Positions 30,471 through 41,201 of a stretch of 64,000 nt of DNA are shown here, piece by piece (within the stretch, counting starts at the first letter, position 1; each line of letters opens with the position of its first letter). This DNA is from Alloascoidea africana (taxonomy: Eukaryota > Ascomycota > Alloascoideomycetes > Alloascoideales > Alloascoideaceae). The stretch lies in NCBI GenBank assembly GCA_030581615.1, contig JAKTTT010000061.1:1-64000 (forward strand), in the 5' to 3' direction. The position numbers and the translations under genes were made by a program. Below the pieces are notes generated by a model. It saw nothing but the letters and a program-made list of their open reading frames with translations. It searched no databases and was not told the origin of the DNA.

Positions 30471-32923
30471 ATGAGAACTTTTGAGAATCAAGACAAGATC
30501 CCAAAGCTGCCAATCCCAGATCTGGAAGAAACATGCAGAAAATATTTGGAAACATTGGAACCTCTTCAGGTAAGCTCTCATGTCCACAAAGCAAATTGAA
30601 TTTCGTTTCTAACGTTAGATATTCCTACAAGTCTGAAATTGAACATCTGGAAACGAGAAAGGCTGTTCACAATTTCCTGAGCCGAGATGGACCTGCGTTA
30701 AACGAGGAACTGATTCGATTTTCAGAGTCTAGGTCTTCATACATAGAGCAATTCTGGTACGATTCCTACCTCAATTATGACAGCCCAGTAGTTCTAAATC
30801 TCAATCCTTTCTTTCTAATGGAGGATGACCCAACTCCTGCCCAAAACTCGCAGGTCAACCGGGCCGCTTCCCTGACAACTTCTTCTCTTTGCTTCATCAG
30901 AGCGCTTAGAAGAGAGGAACTGCCTCCGGACAAGATCAGAAGTACACCACTCTGTATGTACCAGTACTCACGCCTCTTTGGAAGTGCAAGAATTCCCACC
31001 GGCACTGGTTGTGTCATGCAGTCCGATTCCACATCAAGGCACATTGTCGTCATTTGTCACTCCCAATTCTACTGGTTTGACGTTTTAGATGATAACAACG
31101 ATCTCATAATGACGGAAAAAGATCTCGCTATCAACTTCCAGACTATCATCGAGGATGCTGAAACTACCCAAATAGCAGACGCTGCAAAACACGCGTTTGG
31201 AATTCTGACAACTGAAAACAGAAGAATTTGGGCAAACCTTAGAGACGAGATAACGAGATCCGATTCCACGAACAACGACATCCTTCGGGTAATTGACTCC
31301 TCACTTTTTGTGGTCTGTCTGGACCATCTAGAACTGACTGAGCTAAGCGACCTTTCTCGAAACATGTTGTGTGGAACTTCAGAGCTCGAGAAGGGCATTC
31401 AGGTGGGAACATGCACAAATAGATGGTACGATAAGCTCCAGATAATCATCACCAAAAACGCAAAAGCAGGAGTCAATTTTGAACACACTGGCGTGGATGG
31501 ACACACTGTTCTCAGGTTTGTCTCTGACATTTATACAGACTCGATTCTTCGGTTCGCTAAGAAGATCAATGGCGTCTCGACAAACTTGTGGGCAACAACC
31601 TCCCCAGATCCTGCCAAACGCGATCCCAACTCATTCGGAGACGTTGTGACTACTCCTAGGAAGTTGGAGTGGGATATGGCACCAGAGCTCCTACTCTCTC
31701 TGCGATTTGCAGAAACCAGAATTGCGGACCTGATCCACCAGAACGAGTTTGCAGACTTGGACTTTATGGGCTACGGTTCCAACTACATCAAACGCATGGG
31801 CTTCTCTCCAGATGCTTTTGTCCAGATGGGCTTACAGGCTGCTTACTATGCTCTCTATGGAAAAGTGGAGTCCACTTATGAACCTGCCATGACGAAGCAG
31901 TTTTTACACGGGAGAACCGAAGCCATCCGCAGTGTCTCTATGGAGTCCAGCCAGTTTGTGCGCAAGTTTTGTGAAGACGCGCCAGCATCTGAAAAGCTCG
32001 AGTATCTCAGAAAGGCTTGCGAAAAGCACGTCAAAATTACAAGAGAATGCTCCCAAGGACGTGGACAGGATCGTCATCTCTATGCCCTATTTTGTATTTG
32101 GAAGCGGTATTTGGACGATGAAAAACTCTTGATGAGCAACCCTGGTACCCGTCAAAGCAGCATAGTAAGTCTATATGACTCGCACTCGGCTTATGACTCT
32201 GGCTCTGGTTCAGAAGGCTCCACTATAGGGAACCACGAGCAGACAACAGCAGGATTGAAAATACCTTCCGATCACATTCCAGCAATCTTTGCAGATGGCG
32301 GCTGGGATAGACTAAATAACAGTGTTCTCTCAACATCAAACTGTGGAAACCCTTCACTCCGAATCTTTGGCTTTGGTCCCGTTTGTTCAGAGGGCTTTGG
32401 AATAGGCTATATCATTAAAGAGGATTCTATAGTCATTTGTGCCTCCTCAAAGCATCGTCAAACACGGAGGTTCTTGGATACTCTGAACTCGTACTTTATG
32501 GAGGTAAGGAACAAATGGCGCGAAATTGCACCTAGGAAGTCATTTGCAGGGACTCGTGCTCGGTCCCACGAGAGGGCGTTGTCAACAGCAAGAAAGGCCA
32601 CAAAAAGAACACGCTCTGCCCTTTTGGCTGACAGAAATAGCCTGGATCGTGGTCGCGGAAGAGATCGTCTTGGGAGAGAGGTAATTGCATCTCCGCCATT
32701 GAAGCCTGTATATGGAGATTATCTTTCACTCGACGCGCTTATGACTGACGATTCGACAGAAGAGGACCAGATAAATTACCTGCTTGGAGGATATGGATAC
32801 TTTGACTTTGGCGATTTTGAAATGCGATCCAGAGCTCCTTCTCCTCAGCCTCCATATAGCGGTCATCTCACAAAGTACTCGAAAAAGGAGATAGGGAGAA
32901 AGTTGAGGTTGGCGGAGTATTAA
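30471..32923 (+). CDS. YAT2: Carnitine O-acetyltransferase, Yat1/Yat2-like (two exons)
   Basis: Exon 1 is 30471-30569 and exon 2 is 30632-32923, giving 796 aa. The 62-nt intron has a GTAAGC donor and a TTCTAAC branch site. An earlier AG in the acceptor region would hit a stop, so the CTACAAG acceptor is used, giving LETLEPLQSEIEHLE. The enzyme moves acetyl groups between CoA and carnitine for acetyl transfer across organelle membranes. It opens with the family motif PKLPIPDLEETCRKYLETLE, has the catalytic histidine H318 in FEHTGVDGH, and the substrate-site segment STYEPAMTKQFLHGRTEAIRS. There is no AKL-type peroxisomal tail (it ends RLAEY), so it is more like Yat1/Yat2 than Cat2. The basic C-terminal extension of about 150 residues favours Yat2, but this choice is tentative. 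Confidence 0.87.
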
Positions 32924-33255
32924 GTATTTATTTTGAGTTTTTGCTGTATCTGGTTTTCTTTCCTTTTGATTTTTCTATGGGAGCAGGCGCATTTGTCTTT
33001 TTTTATTTACATACCACTATTAGTCCGGCAAGTAAGTTTTTAATGAAAAAGTTTTGGTTTTTTTGTTTGGTGTTTTTGACAATTGTTGTATCTAAGCCGC
33101 ACGATTCGGAAGCGCCCGCATGCGCGGTTATCCGAGCTTTTTTTTTTCCAGTGCACTCTGATTTGACATTTGGAAATTTTCAGGTTCCTCCACCCCTATG
33201 GCTCATCTGTGACATTTAGCATCCAAAACCACTATCGTGAATAAAGGCTTGGGGA
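32924..33255. other. Intergenic, promoter of EFM2-like gene
   Basis: This 332-bp T-rich gap lies between two plus-strand genes. No RNA gene or exon is seen. Confidence 0.55.
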
Positions 33256-34680
33256 ATGCAATATTCTACTGACCTCAGCGATAGCGACGTCTCGCTGCTC
33301 TCGTCGCTGGTGACCACGCCGAGCTCGACACCACTTATCCTGTCCAAAAAGCAAGAAGGTTCGCTGGCGGATGAAACAACAAGGTCCAAGAAAACTCAAG
33401 AACACGAACAATACGGAAGAAGACAAGAGGGCGAGGGAGCCCAAAGGCTATTGCATATTCTTGACTTGCCTCTCATGTCTTCACGGCCTTCGCCCGAGCT
33501 TCTGATCGTGCTTCTCACTTCTCTCGCACCACCCAAGCAAAAAAACTTTAGCCAGAGACACGTTCCAGCTAATGGTGACGCTGATCATAAACTTGAAACT
33601 GCTCCTGAGACCGAGGCTGCTTTGTCTTTATCGCTTGCAGATCTATCCGCTGGCCTCGATACACTCCCAGCCACTTCGCTTTTCCAGTACATCACCTCTA
33701 TCATTTCTTCATCTCTGTCCTGGATCAAAGACGACGAACAAAAAGAAAGAATATTGGACCTTGCGAGTCTGAGACTTGCCGAGAGATGCGGGCGAACTGC
33801 TGAACCCGAGATAATACGCGAAATCGAGATTGATAATTTTGAAGACGCGATAGTGGAAAAGTGTATTTACGAGACATCTTCTGGTATACGAGAGCTTGTG
33901 CTAGAGGAGGATCGATCTAGGTTGTTGCAACAGATTAAAGATATGGATGTGGGTATCGAACTTAAAGAGCCGTCTCTGACTGCCGATAATCTGGGATTGA
34001 AAACATGGGGCTCATCGTTAATGTTAGCACAGAGATTAGTTAACAATACGCTGGATTACTACTCTTATCAGAATGCAGGTTTGAAAATAACACCCAAGCC
34101 AAAGTTGATGTTAAAAGAGCCGATTTTAGAGCTGGGCGCAGGAACAGGGCTCGTAGGAATAGCCTGTTCCAAGCTCGGATATTCTGTAACATTGACTGAT
34201 TTGGCGGAAATCCTTGGTAACTTGGAACACAATGTCTCACGGAATAAACAAAACTTGGAATTTAATCTAACCAAAAACTCACAAACTTTGAAAGTGAAGC
34301 AGAAGTCTCAAGTCGCAGAACTAGATTGGACAAACCCAGCCAGCTTTATCGATTCAGGTCTGATACCAAACGGCAACTCTTCAACGGCACAGTATAAAAC
34401 GATTATTCTTTCGGATCCTATCTATTCTCGGGATCATCCCCCATGGATTGTTGACATGTTAATGATGTTTTCAAAACGGTCTCTAGATTCCCGTGTCATC
34501 ATACAGCTTCCCCTTCGTGATAAATTCCAAGATGTGAGAGATTTGCTCTTCAAGGTTCTCGAAAAGTCGGAACTGGTGAAAGTAGATGGTGGCGAGGAAG
34601 ATGGGTTTGACGACTTTGGAAAACAAAGGTTTGCATGGAGCATTTGGAAATGGAAGGAATTTGCAAATTCCAGCTATTGA
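33256..34680 (+). CDS. EFM2: Protein-lysine methyltransferase, Efm2-like
   Basis: The 474-aa product belongs to the methyltransferase-16 (seven-beta-strand) family. In S. cerevisiae Efm2 methylates translation elongation factor 2 (and eEF3). The SAM-binding motif I is ELGAGTGLVGIACSKLG, preceded by the family signature LKTWGSSLMLAQRL. SDPIYSRDHPPW forms motif post-II, and the C-terminus ends with DDFGKQRFAWSIWKWKEF, typical of Efm2 and related fungal proteins. The N-terminal 80 residues are low-complexity; Efm2 in S. cerevisiae is 419 aa, so the extra length lies mostly there. The first ATG of the frame at 33256 is used; a later start is possible. Confidence 0.85.
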   Translation: MQYSTDLSDSDVSLLSSLVTTPSSTPLILSKKQEGSLADETTRSKKTQEHEQYGRRQEGEGAQRLLHILDLPLMSSRPSPELLIVLLTSLAPPKQKNFSQRHVPANGDADHKLETAPETEAALSLSLADLSAGLDTLPATSLFQYITSIISSSLSWIKDDEQKERILDLASLRLAERCGRTAEPEIIREIEIDNFEDAIVEKCIYETSSGIRELVLEEDRSRLLQQIKDMDVGIELKEPSLTADNLGLKTWGSSLMLAQRLVNNTLDYYSYQNAGLKITPKPKLMLKEPILELGAGTGLVGIACSKLGYSVTLTDLAEILGNLEHNVSRNKQNLEFNLTKNSQTLKVKQKSQVAELDWTNPASFIDSGLIPNGNSSTAQYKTIILSDPIYSRDHPPWIVDMLMMFSKRSLDSRVIIQLPLRDKFQDVRDLLFKVLEKSELVKVDGGEEDGFDDFGKQRFAWSIWKWKEFANSSY

Positions 34681-34775
34681 AATGCTTTTTTTCTTTTAGT
34701 ATCTTTTAGATTTTAGAAATAGAACTTGGGTATAGAGCACAATAAAAAATGATGCTTCATTAGTTTTAAACTGTT

Positions 34776-36209
34776 CTATGTCGTTCCATCTATGCTGAGT
34801 CCAACCCAGTCTGCAATAGATTCGTCTGTTATAAAAGAGGCAATGTCTGTGCCTCTGTATCTCATTCCACCTTTGGAAATCTCTCCCTTCAGATAGCTGA
34901 AAATTTGTTCGGTTGGAACTCCTCCTATCTCGGCTGTAGAGTCACTCAGAATCTCAAAGTCTTCGACCAGTCCCTTATCTACAGTGAATTTGACACTAAG
35001 ACCGTACTGTGGATGTTTCAGCACATGAGAGAAGAGAGGTGTAGACCCATATTTCCATTTCCAAGATTGTAATTCTTGTGATATCTTGAGAACTTCGGCG
35101 TTCATAACTTCTTTTGTGACAATGAACAAGGGCAAATCTTTTTCTCCAATATTCTGAAATACAGAGAGCCCAAATGGATCGTCGTCGTCTTCGTCATTTT
35201 CCGAGGTGCGAATGTTTTTTCCGTATTCTTCTCTAAAGACATCTATGAGACACTCGGTGAAGGTCTCTTTATCCAGTCCAACATTTGTAACCGCCGATTT
35301 CACGCTATCTACACCTCGCCCCTCGATATGCCCCAATTTGCTTTCATCTCTGTGTAACAGAGATTTTAAAACATCAAGCTTTGCGTTGAGTAGCATAGTA
35401 GCGTGGTGATAAGCCTTATTCTTTTGGATTTTGTAAGCGCTTCCGGAAACTTTTGCGCCCGTTTGCTCCTCCACTATGTCAAACCTCTTGTTCAGGGTTA
35501 AGCGTACTCTCGGAGTTGAAATAGGGCCACCACCGGATACTATTGGAAGACTGTTGACTTGGTCGCAAATCAGCCTGGAATGTTTGTCCCGTGTGAAATC
35601 GTCTCTCGACGTCATTATGCTAAAGTTGACATTTCCAGTATCATGAACAACAGCTCCACCACCAGATTTGCGCCTGACAAGAGGGATCGAAAGCGAGTTT
35701 ATAAGTGGTAAATTTGTCTCCGACCAAGGGTTCTGATTCTTGCCGATGACAACACAGGGAGAATTGACGTATATGACCAGTCTATTGTTGACCTTCTCGG
35801 TATTGGAATGTTCTGCTGTTGGGAAATGCTTGAATATATAGTCTTCGAGAGCAATATTGTCGTATGGATTCGTCAGATGGGACACAAATATTCGGGGTCC
35901 GCACTCTTTCACCTCCTGTTCCAAACTCTGCAAGCTTTGTAAGCTTTGCAAGCTCTGCTGGTATGTCTCGGCTCCTTTTCCATGTTCTATCCGATATTCT
36001 GATTGTGGAACAAATTGTTTGAATTGTTCTTCCAAAACCTGAAATTCTTCTCTTTCCTTGTCCCCTTCGAGATCCTCTGCTTGGAATGGGACCCCAGAGT
36101 GCAGTTGCCTACACAATGAGCGATGTAGTAAAAACCGATGAGCTATACAAGATCGCTGTAGTCCTAATCGCGGAATAGGTTTTGCTCGTATTAGGCTCCT
36201 AAATGCCAT
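34776..36209 (-). CDS. AIM22: Lipoate-protein ligase, mitochondrial
   Basis: The 477-aa product attaches lipoic acid to the E2 and H subunits of mitochondrial dehydrogenases and the glycine cleavage system. The N-terminus (MAFRSLIRAKPIPRLGLQRS) is a plausible presequence. The LplA/LipB cofactor-transferase domain spans about 105-400: GKNQNPWSETNL, the lipoyl-AMP loop RRKSGGGAVVHDTGNVNFS, and the conserved lysine region GSAYKIQKNKAYHHATMLLN. The C-terminal accessory domain has WKWKYGSTPLFSH. Length is close to the family. It shares a 95-bp divergent promoter with POP4. A short run of near-identical LQSLQSLQSLE repeats lies at about 87-98. Confidence 0.92.
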   Translation of the reverse strand: MAFRSLIRAKPIPRLGLQRSCIAHRFLLHRSLCRQLHSGVPFQAEDLEGDKEREEFQVLEEQFKQFVPQSEYRIEHGKGAETYQQSLQSLQSLQSLEQEVKECGPRIFVSHLTNPYDNIALEDYIFKHFPTAEHSNTEKVNNRLVIYVNSPCVVIGKNQNPWSETNLPLINSLSIPLVRRKSGGGAVVHDTGNVNFSIMTSRDDFTRDKHSRLICDQVNSLPIVSGGGPISTPRVRLTLNKRFDIVEEQTGAKVSGSAYKIQKNKAYHHATMLLNAKLDVLKSLLHRDESKLGHIEGRGVDSVKSAVTNVGLDKETFTECLIDVFREEYGKNIRTSENDEDDDDPFGLSVFQNIGEKDLPLFIVTKEVMNAEVLKISQELQSWKWKYGSTPLFSHVLKHPQYGLSVKFTVDKGLVEDFEILSDSTAEIGGVPTEQIFSYLKGEISKGGMRYRGTDIASFITDESIADWVGLSIDGTT

Positions 36210-36304
36210 TGTAAAGATGGCTTTTGTGATGGCTGATGGTGGAGAGTTTTGTATGGTTGTAAGTTTTTCTTTTCAGTCTTTTGACACCACCACCATCAAC
36301 CACT

Positions 36305-37441
36305 ATGCCGCAGGACGAAACATCAACTTCTATCGAACAATCGTTACTGCTCAAGTCCCACAATGAAGCTGACGCCGAAGAGCTCTTGAGTACAAGGTAC
36401 CATACGAAAGACCAAAAGCATAAGCTCCATCTTAATCCAACACTAGGCTCAAACAGTGCTGATGGACAGCAAAATTCACAGAAGAAACGACGACTGAAAG
36501 CGGAGAAGCGACTGGCAAGAAGGCGATTAGGAAAGCATATCCGCAGGGAAGGCGAGGAAGATCAAGAAAATAAAAGGAGAAACAAGGGCAAGCCGGGTCA
36601 GATTCTGAGAAGACAGCGAAGGGCAAGTGCTAGACACGGTCTGAGGAGCTTCATTTCAGATGCATTCAAAAATCAGCAAATTCTCTACGAACGAGTTGGG
36701 CGACTACAGGCGAAATACAAAAAACGGAGAAAAACCAAAGCCGGCAATGGCAAGGAGCAACATGAGCTGAAAGTAGACTTGACCAAGTGGCACCAATCGG
36801 AACATGTCCCTAGAATGGAAGACTTCATACCTTTGTACACTTTATGGAGCCAGTATATGACTGATCTGTTATTTGGCACCACTAGCTTCATACAATCTTC
36901 TGAGAATGATCAGAAACAAGAACGAAAGGTGAACCTCTCGTCAACGCTTCCAAAACTGGGGTCAGCGGATTTTCACGGTGCCTTCCTCTCTGTGATCTCG
37001 AGCGTGAACCCCAGCAATGTTGGGCTGAGTGGTATAGTCGTATGGGATGCCAAGACCAGCTTTGTGATAGCTGTTCCAGAGAAAGACGGATGGCGTGGAG
37101 ACCTGTACTACAACAGCTCGGCTTTAAACAAGTTTTGGGGTAGTGAACATGAGAAGGAATCATGGAGTGCCCGGGAACTTGTTGGAGGACTTCGGCTGAT
37201 TCAAAAGAAGGGAACACAATTCAGTTTTCGTGTCCAGCTCCCGGACAATGTTTTCATCCAGGAAAGATCGAATTCTGCTGAGGAAGGAGCCCACGAGGCG
37301 ATAATTGTCAAGCAAAGGGAAGACAGTTTGGTGAAGAGGGAACTGGAGTTTGTAATTATCGGATCGAGGTTCCAGTTCAGAGCAGTGGACAGAGCAGGCC
37401 GCAAATTCAAGGCTCGAAACGTTGATGATATCTACATTTAA
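36305..37441 (+). CDS. POP4: RNase P/MRP protein subunit Pop4 (p29 family)
   Basis: The 378-aa product is a subunit of nuclear RNase P and RNase MRP, needed for tRNA 5'-end and rRNA processing. The open frame begins upstream at a non-ATG codon, and the first ATG is 36305. Residues 40-170 are highly basic (KKRRLKAEKRLARRRLGKH). The Rof/RNase P p29 beta-barrel fills the C-terminal half: FHGAFLSVISSVNPSNVGLSGIVVW (split by convention), RLIQKKGTQFSF and ELEFVIIGSRFQFRAVDRAGRKFK. It is longer than S. cerevisiae Pop4 (279 aa) because of the basic N-terminal region. It diverges from AIM22 and converges on ARG3 with only about 20 bp between stop codons. Confidence 0.9.
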   Translation: MPQDETSTSIEQSLLLKSHNEADAEELLSTRYHTKDQKHKLHLNPTLGSNSADGQQNSQKKRRLKAEKRLARRRLGKHIRREGEEDQENKRRNKGKPGQILRRQRRASARHGLRSFISDAFKNQQILYERVGRLQAKYKKRRKTKAGNGKEQHELKVDLTKWHQSEHVPRMEDFIPLYTLWSQYMTDLLFGTTSFIQSSENDQKQERKVNLSSTLPKLGSADFHGAFLSVISSVNPSNVGLSGIVVWDAKTSFVIAVPEKDGWRGDLYYNSSALNKFWGSEHEKESWSARELVGGLRLIQKKGTQFSFRVQLPDNVFIQERSNSAEEGAHEAIIVKQREDSLVKRELEFVIIGSRFQFRAVDRAGRKFKARNVDDIYI

Positions 37442-37461
37442 CTAAGCAAAAAACAATCATT

Positions 37462-38532
37462 CTATAGAAACTTTCCCTTGTTTACCACAAACGCTTCCAA
37501 TACGGAAATGGCCGCGTATAGCCTGTTCTCAGCTTCGGGGAACACTAGAGATCTATCGGAATAGAAAACCTCGTCGGTCACCTCCTCGGGATGTCTGGGA
37601 AGGCAGTGCATGAATTTCCAGTCCTTGTCCGCTCCTCCTTGCTCAGCTAGCTCTTTCGAGATCTGGAATCCCGCAAACTGCTTCATCTTGGCAATTTTTT
37701 GCTCTTCTTCGCCCATAGAAACCCAGGTGTCAGTGACAAGCACGTTTGCATTCTTCACGGCGACCAGCGGATCGTGTGTAGTTTCGTACTTGGCGCCAAA
37801 AGACTGTGCAATATCAGCAATGCTGTCGCTGATGTTGCGATTCATGTCAATGCCTTCCGGAGTTGCGATTGAAACGTCGATTCCTGATTTGACCGCGGCT
37901 ACTGCCAAATCGTTTATCACGTTGTTCGCATCGCCAATCCAGGCCAGCTTGAGCCCCTTCAGATCAGAATCGCCCCAACCGAACGTCTCCTTAATTGTCA
38001 AAATATCAGTGATGGCCTGTAGAGGATGATAGCTGTCGCAGAGGGCATTGATCACCGGACTTGACGAATGCTTCGCGAGCTCTGCAACCTCTTCGTGCTT
38101 GCCAACCCGGGCAAAGATTCCGGAACACATTGAAGATATGACTCGGGCGCTGTCATAAAGTGACTCATTTACCCCTAGTTGGATGTCGTCTTTCCCTAGA
38201 AACATGGGGTGCCCGCCCAGATAGGCCGCGGCTCCCTCGCTAGAAATCCTTGTTCGAGTGGATCGCTTGGAGAATATCAGAGCGATGGTCTTTCCCTGTA
38301 GTGACTTTGAAACGGCTTCTGATGGAGGTACTCCAGATTTGATTGCAGTTTTGAAAGCAGCAGCATTGGAAACGAGTTGACTCAACTCTTTCTGAGTCAG
38401 ATCTAGAATGGACAGTAAATGGCGAGGGCTCGACGAAGGCGTAGTGGCCAATCCCCTTTTGGTTGACCGAAGCAGACCAGAAGCAGACTTCCGGGATGCC
38501 AAAAGCCTGAACAATGTTAGTGAACTCGACAT
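37462..38532 (-). CDS. ARG3: Ornithine carbamoyltransferase, probably mitochondrial
   Basis: The 356-aa product makes citrulline from ornithine and carbamoyl phosphate in arginine synthesis. The start is the first ATG of the frame (38532); upstream codons are open but lack an ATG. Motifs include the carbamoyl-phosphate loop SKRSTRTRIS, HPLQAITDILT and the ornithine-side HCLPRHPEEVTDEVF. The first 35 residues are rich in Ser, Leu, Arg and Lys without acidic residues (LFRLLASRKSASGLLRSTKR), a plausible mitochondrial presequence. S. cerevisiae Arg3 (338 aa) lacks one and is cytosolic, whereas many other fungi keep the enzyme in mitochondria. Location is inferred. Confidence 0.95.
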   Translation of the reverse strand: MSSSLTLFRLLASRKSASGLLRSTKRGLATTPSSSPRHLLSILDLTQKELSQLVSNAAAFKTAIKSGVPPSEAVSKSLQGKTIALIFSKRSTRTRISSEGAAAYLGGHPMFLGKDDIQLGVNESLYDSARVISSMCSGIFARVGKHEEVAELAKHSSSPVINALCDSYHPLQAITDILTIKETFGWGDSDLKGLKLAWIGDANNVINDLAVAAVKSGIDVSIATPEGIDMNRNISDSIADIAQSFGAKYETTHDPLVAVKNANVLVTDTWVSMGEEEQKIAKMKQFAGFQISKELAEQGGADKDWKFMHCLPRHPEEVTDEVFYSDRSLVFPEAENRLYAAISVLEAFVVNKGKFL

Positions 38533-39228
38533 TTTGGAGGTTTTTGTCACTTTGGAATTCTTTCCATGGCCAAATGTCTTCCCCACAGGAAAGGGGTGCA
38601 CGGGTGCACAGGAGTTACCCAGCTTCTAGCCGGGCAATAATGAGAAAGACTTTGATCCAACCCTCCAGTTTCCATCAATGCTTCTGTTATGGCGGAGGAG
38701 AATGGGCTGTTCTTTGTTCTTTTGTTCTTTTGTTCTCTTGTTGTTGAAAGTTATTTGTAGGTTGCTGTACCCACTACTCGGGAGAGTTTTGGAGGAATAT
38801 AGAACTTGCTGCTTACACCGAAAAGCGAGCCCTTATCAGAGCCAGATCTAGATCTTGTTCACTAAAAGAATACCAGCTTCATTAAAAGACATCTATCTAG
38901 GATAATTGGGCCGGGGAAAATGCCAAATGGTTTGCAATCTGTCCGTGATTGGACGGAAATAAGTTAAAAGCGAGGGCCACTGCTGCACTTTCCACCCATG
39001 CCTGTTCCAAGGCAACTATGATTTACCAAGCTAGACGTATTTTACCATTTAAGTAGATCATAATTTGTACTGTTGTAGTCCTTGTTTTGTGGGAGAGAAA
39101 GTTCGAAAGGGGCTGGCGGCCACACTTTTTAAAGTCTCTCTTAGCTGTTTTGGGCTCTTCCTCCTCCACCTTCTCTGGCTCCATTCGCTTCCTCTTCCAC
39201 CACAACAGCCATCACCACTGTAGCCAGC
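38533..39228. other. Divergent intergenic between ARG3 and the orphan gene
   Basis: This 696-bp gap holds the ARG3 promoter and that of the following plus-strand gene. I looked for a Gcn4-type TGACTCA and did not find a perfect one. No RNA gene or exon recognised. Confidence 0.5.
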
Positions 39229-40020
39229 ATGGCACCCCCGTCAAATGCCTTTTCTCTATTAGACCACAAGCTTGCCGAGTCGTCATTGTGTTATTCATCA
39301 AACCTAACTCGTGCCTCGTTTTCTCCTTACCGTCCCCACTCGCCCAGTTCCGGCTCCAGGTTGGACTTTTTTGGTCCTCCTTCTCAGTATATGCGCCCTT
39401 CCAAATCCAAACACAGTAAATACTCCACAACTTCTTGCCCCTTCCAAATCTTCCAAGATCCCACTGGACGAATTAAATTGGATATTTCCGATTTAACGCT
39501 TGGCAATGACTTAAGGGGCATAACAACGGGAGCTCGATCTAGAGCACAACTACATTCTGTCGCGTCCACTACACCTGTGAGTTATAACGTGTTCGGTGTG
39601 GAAAGTCCAAGTCGCGAAGGCAAAACATTGCGGAAAAACAGGTCAATCTCTTTTGAATCGGACAAAACAAAGAGGAGACAAAACCGATGTCATGAGGTCT
39701 TATGTCTCGTTCCTGGGTCCAAATCCAATTGTCCCGTACTAAGGGCCCACAGCACCAATTACAAGCGTTTCACACGCAAAGTCGTGTCGGATGAAAACTC
39801 AAAGTTAGTCTCTCGTTCTCCTATAGCCCCAGAACTGAGAGTTTCCAAGATTTCCAAATTCCCCTGTTCTGCAAAAGGTGTGAAATCAAAGCAGCTTGAG
39901 CGTGTGGTTCTTGCTGATTTGCCGATATCTCAATTCCCGGGGTATATCAGTTTTGAAGCCGCTGGCATAGGCTCTATAAAACCAGAGTTTGAAGTGCTGA
40001 CAACCCATTGGAGTCGATAA
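39229..40020 (+). CDS. Unknown basic, Ser-rich protein
   Basis: This 263-aa product is one I do not recognise. It is rich in Ser, Lys, Arg and Pro and has no membrane segment or globular domain that I can see. Short patches look conserved-like: CPFQIFQDPTGRI near 70-82 and RVVLADLPISQFPGYISFE near 227-245, separated by basic disordered sequence. Motifs of this sort are found in short-lived cell-cycle or signalling regulators, but no specific family can be claimed. The start ATG (39229) is the first of the frame. An intron further 3' is not excluded. Confidence 0.6.
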   Translation: MAPPSNAFSLLDHKLAESSLCYSSNLTRASFSPYRPHSPSSGSRLDFFGPPSQYMRPSKSKHSKYSTTSCPFQIFQDPTGRIKLDISDLTLGNDLRGITTGARSRAQLHSVASTTPVSYNVFGVESPSREGKTLRKNRSISFESDKTKRRQNRCHEVLCLVPGSKSNCPVLRAHSTNYKRFTRKVVSDENSKLVSRSPIAPELRVSKISKFPCSAKGVKSKQLERVVLADLPISQFPGYISFEAAGIGSIKPEFEVLTTHWSR

Positions 40021-41201
40021 GGTACTATCTTTGCCATTGATGCTTTGCACTCTAATATGTCCAGCTTTTCCCGAAACGAGATGTGTCTTGCGAAGCTTGG
40101 GAATAATATTTCTCTTTGATGGCATTGCTGAAGATGAGCTTTGATTTTCTTTCTCAACCTTACGCTATCATATAATCTTGTATTTTTGTCTTTTATGGTC
40201 TATCTTTCTCTTGCTTGTACGATTTCCTCCATTTATTGTCTTTTTTTGCTTGTTTTATAACAGATTCTTGGAAAAGGTCATTCACGTTCCTATCATATGC
40301 TCTACAAACGGCTCATGCTGCGTGTGCAGCTTCTTATTTTTATTTTTGTTTTTGTTTTTTGCAATTACCAAGGTTTTGCTTTCCCTGTTTATTACAAGTC
40401 TTTAAGTACAAAAATATCGCTATGTCCTTGGTGTTTAGAGAGACACCAGCTTAAATGCCTAAGTTGGGTCAATAATAAAATGATATCTGCTATTGATTCG
40501 CATTGTACAATCACGCGTTCGTTTGATTAAATACAGGCAAAGATCTGTCATTGTGTGATTACAATCTACAATTTAGCCCCTTGATCTATTCCGTTAGCCG
40601 AACAATAAGGTGGGGGTTGGAAAACTGTCACACCATTTGTGGCATTTGTTGGATCTAAAAGTAATTATTTCATTACCGATGCCAGCATCTTTAAAATGAC
40701 ATTTGGATCATTTTTTGACATGAACTTAAATTGCCCCACCAAATAGTACATTTCCGATTATTCTATGGTGTGTAAAGAAACCCAATTAAGATAGTCTGGT
40801 AATGTGAACCCTTCTAAGTTCTCGTGATCTATATTTTTGTTATTTAGGAACTTGGTTTCTATTGTTGTTTCGAAAATGGAAGTATTTATTTCCTCATTGG
40901 GACACCGGGCATAATTGTGCATGGCGGAAACTCTATCTCGCAGCCGAGGGGTAATCACTTGGAAAAAGATGAGAGACATCACTACACTAAAGGCGATTTA
41001 CATTCATTCATCTAAGCATTTTATTCAAGTTTTTCAACAAGGAAAGAAAAATTTAAGAAAATGTAATGTTTTTCTTGTTAAATAAAGCTATAAAGAAAGA
41101 TAACTAATTCCATTAATTAGAAAAGCAAAGCTACTTCAATTTTTTTTTGTCCTTGGAATTTATCACTAAAACTTCCAACTTAGAATTCCAATTTTAGTTT
41201 T
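40021..41201. other. Intergenic with a possible decayed coding remnant
   Basis: This 1.2-kb AT-rich interval lies between the orphan gene and the acetate transporter. On the minus strand, roughly 40560-40985 has coding-like character (see the separate entry). Pyrimidine-rich sequence dominates 40180-40400. No intact gene is recognised. Confidence 0.5.
40560..40985 (-). pseudogene. Possible relic of a protein-coding sequence, origin unknown
   Basis: The minus strand carries an open stretch at 40982-40758 and further coding-like amino-acid composition beyond it. No domain is recognised. A decayed mobile-element gene is one possibility. It is treated as a fossil and may be spurious. Confidence 0.2.
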
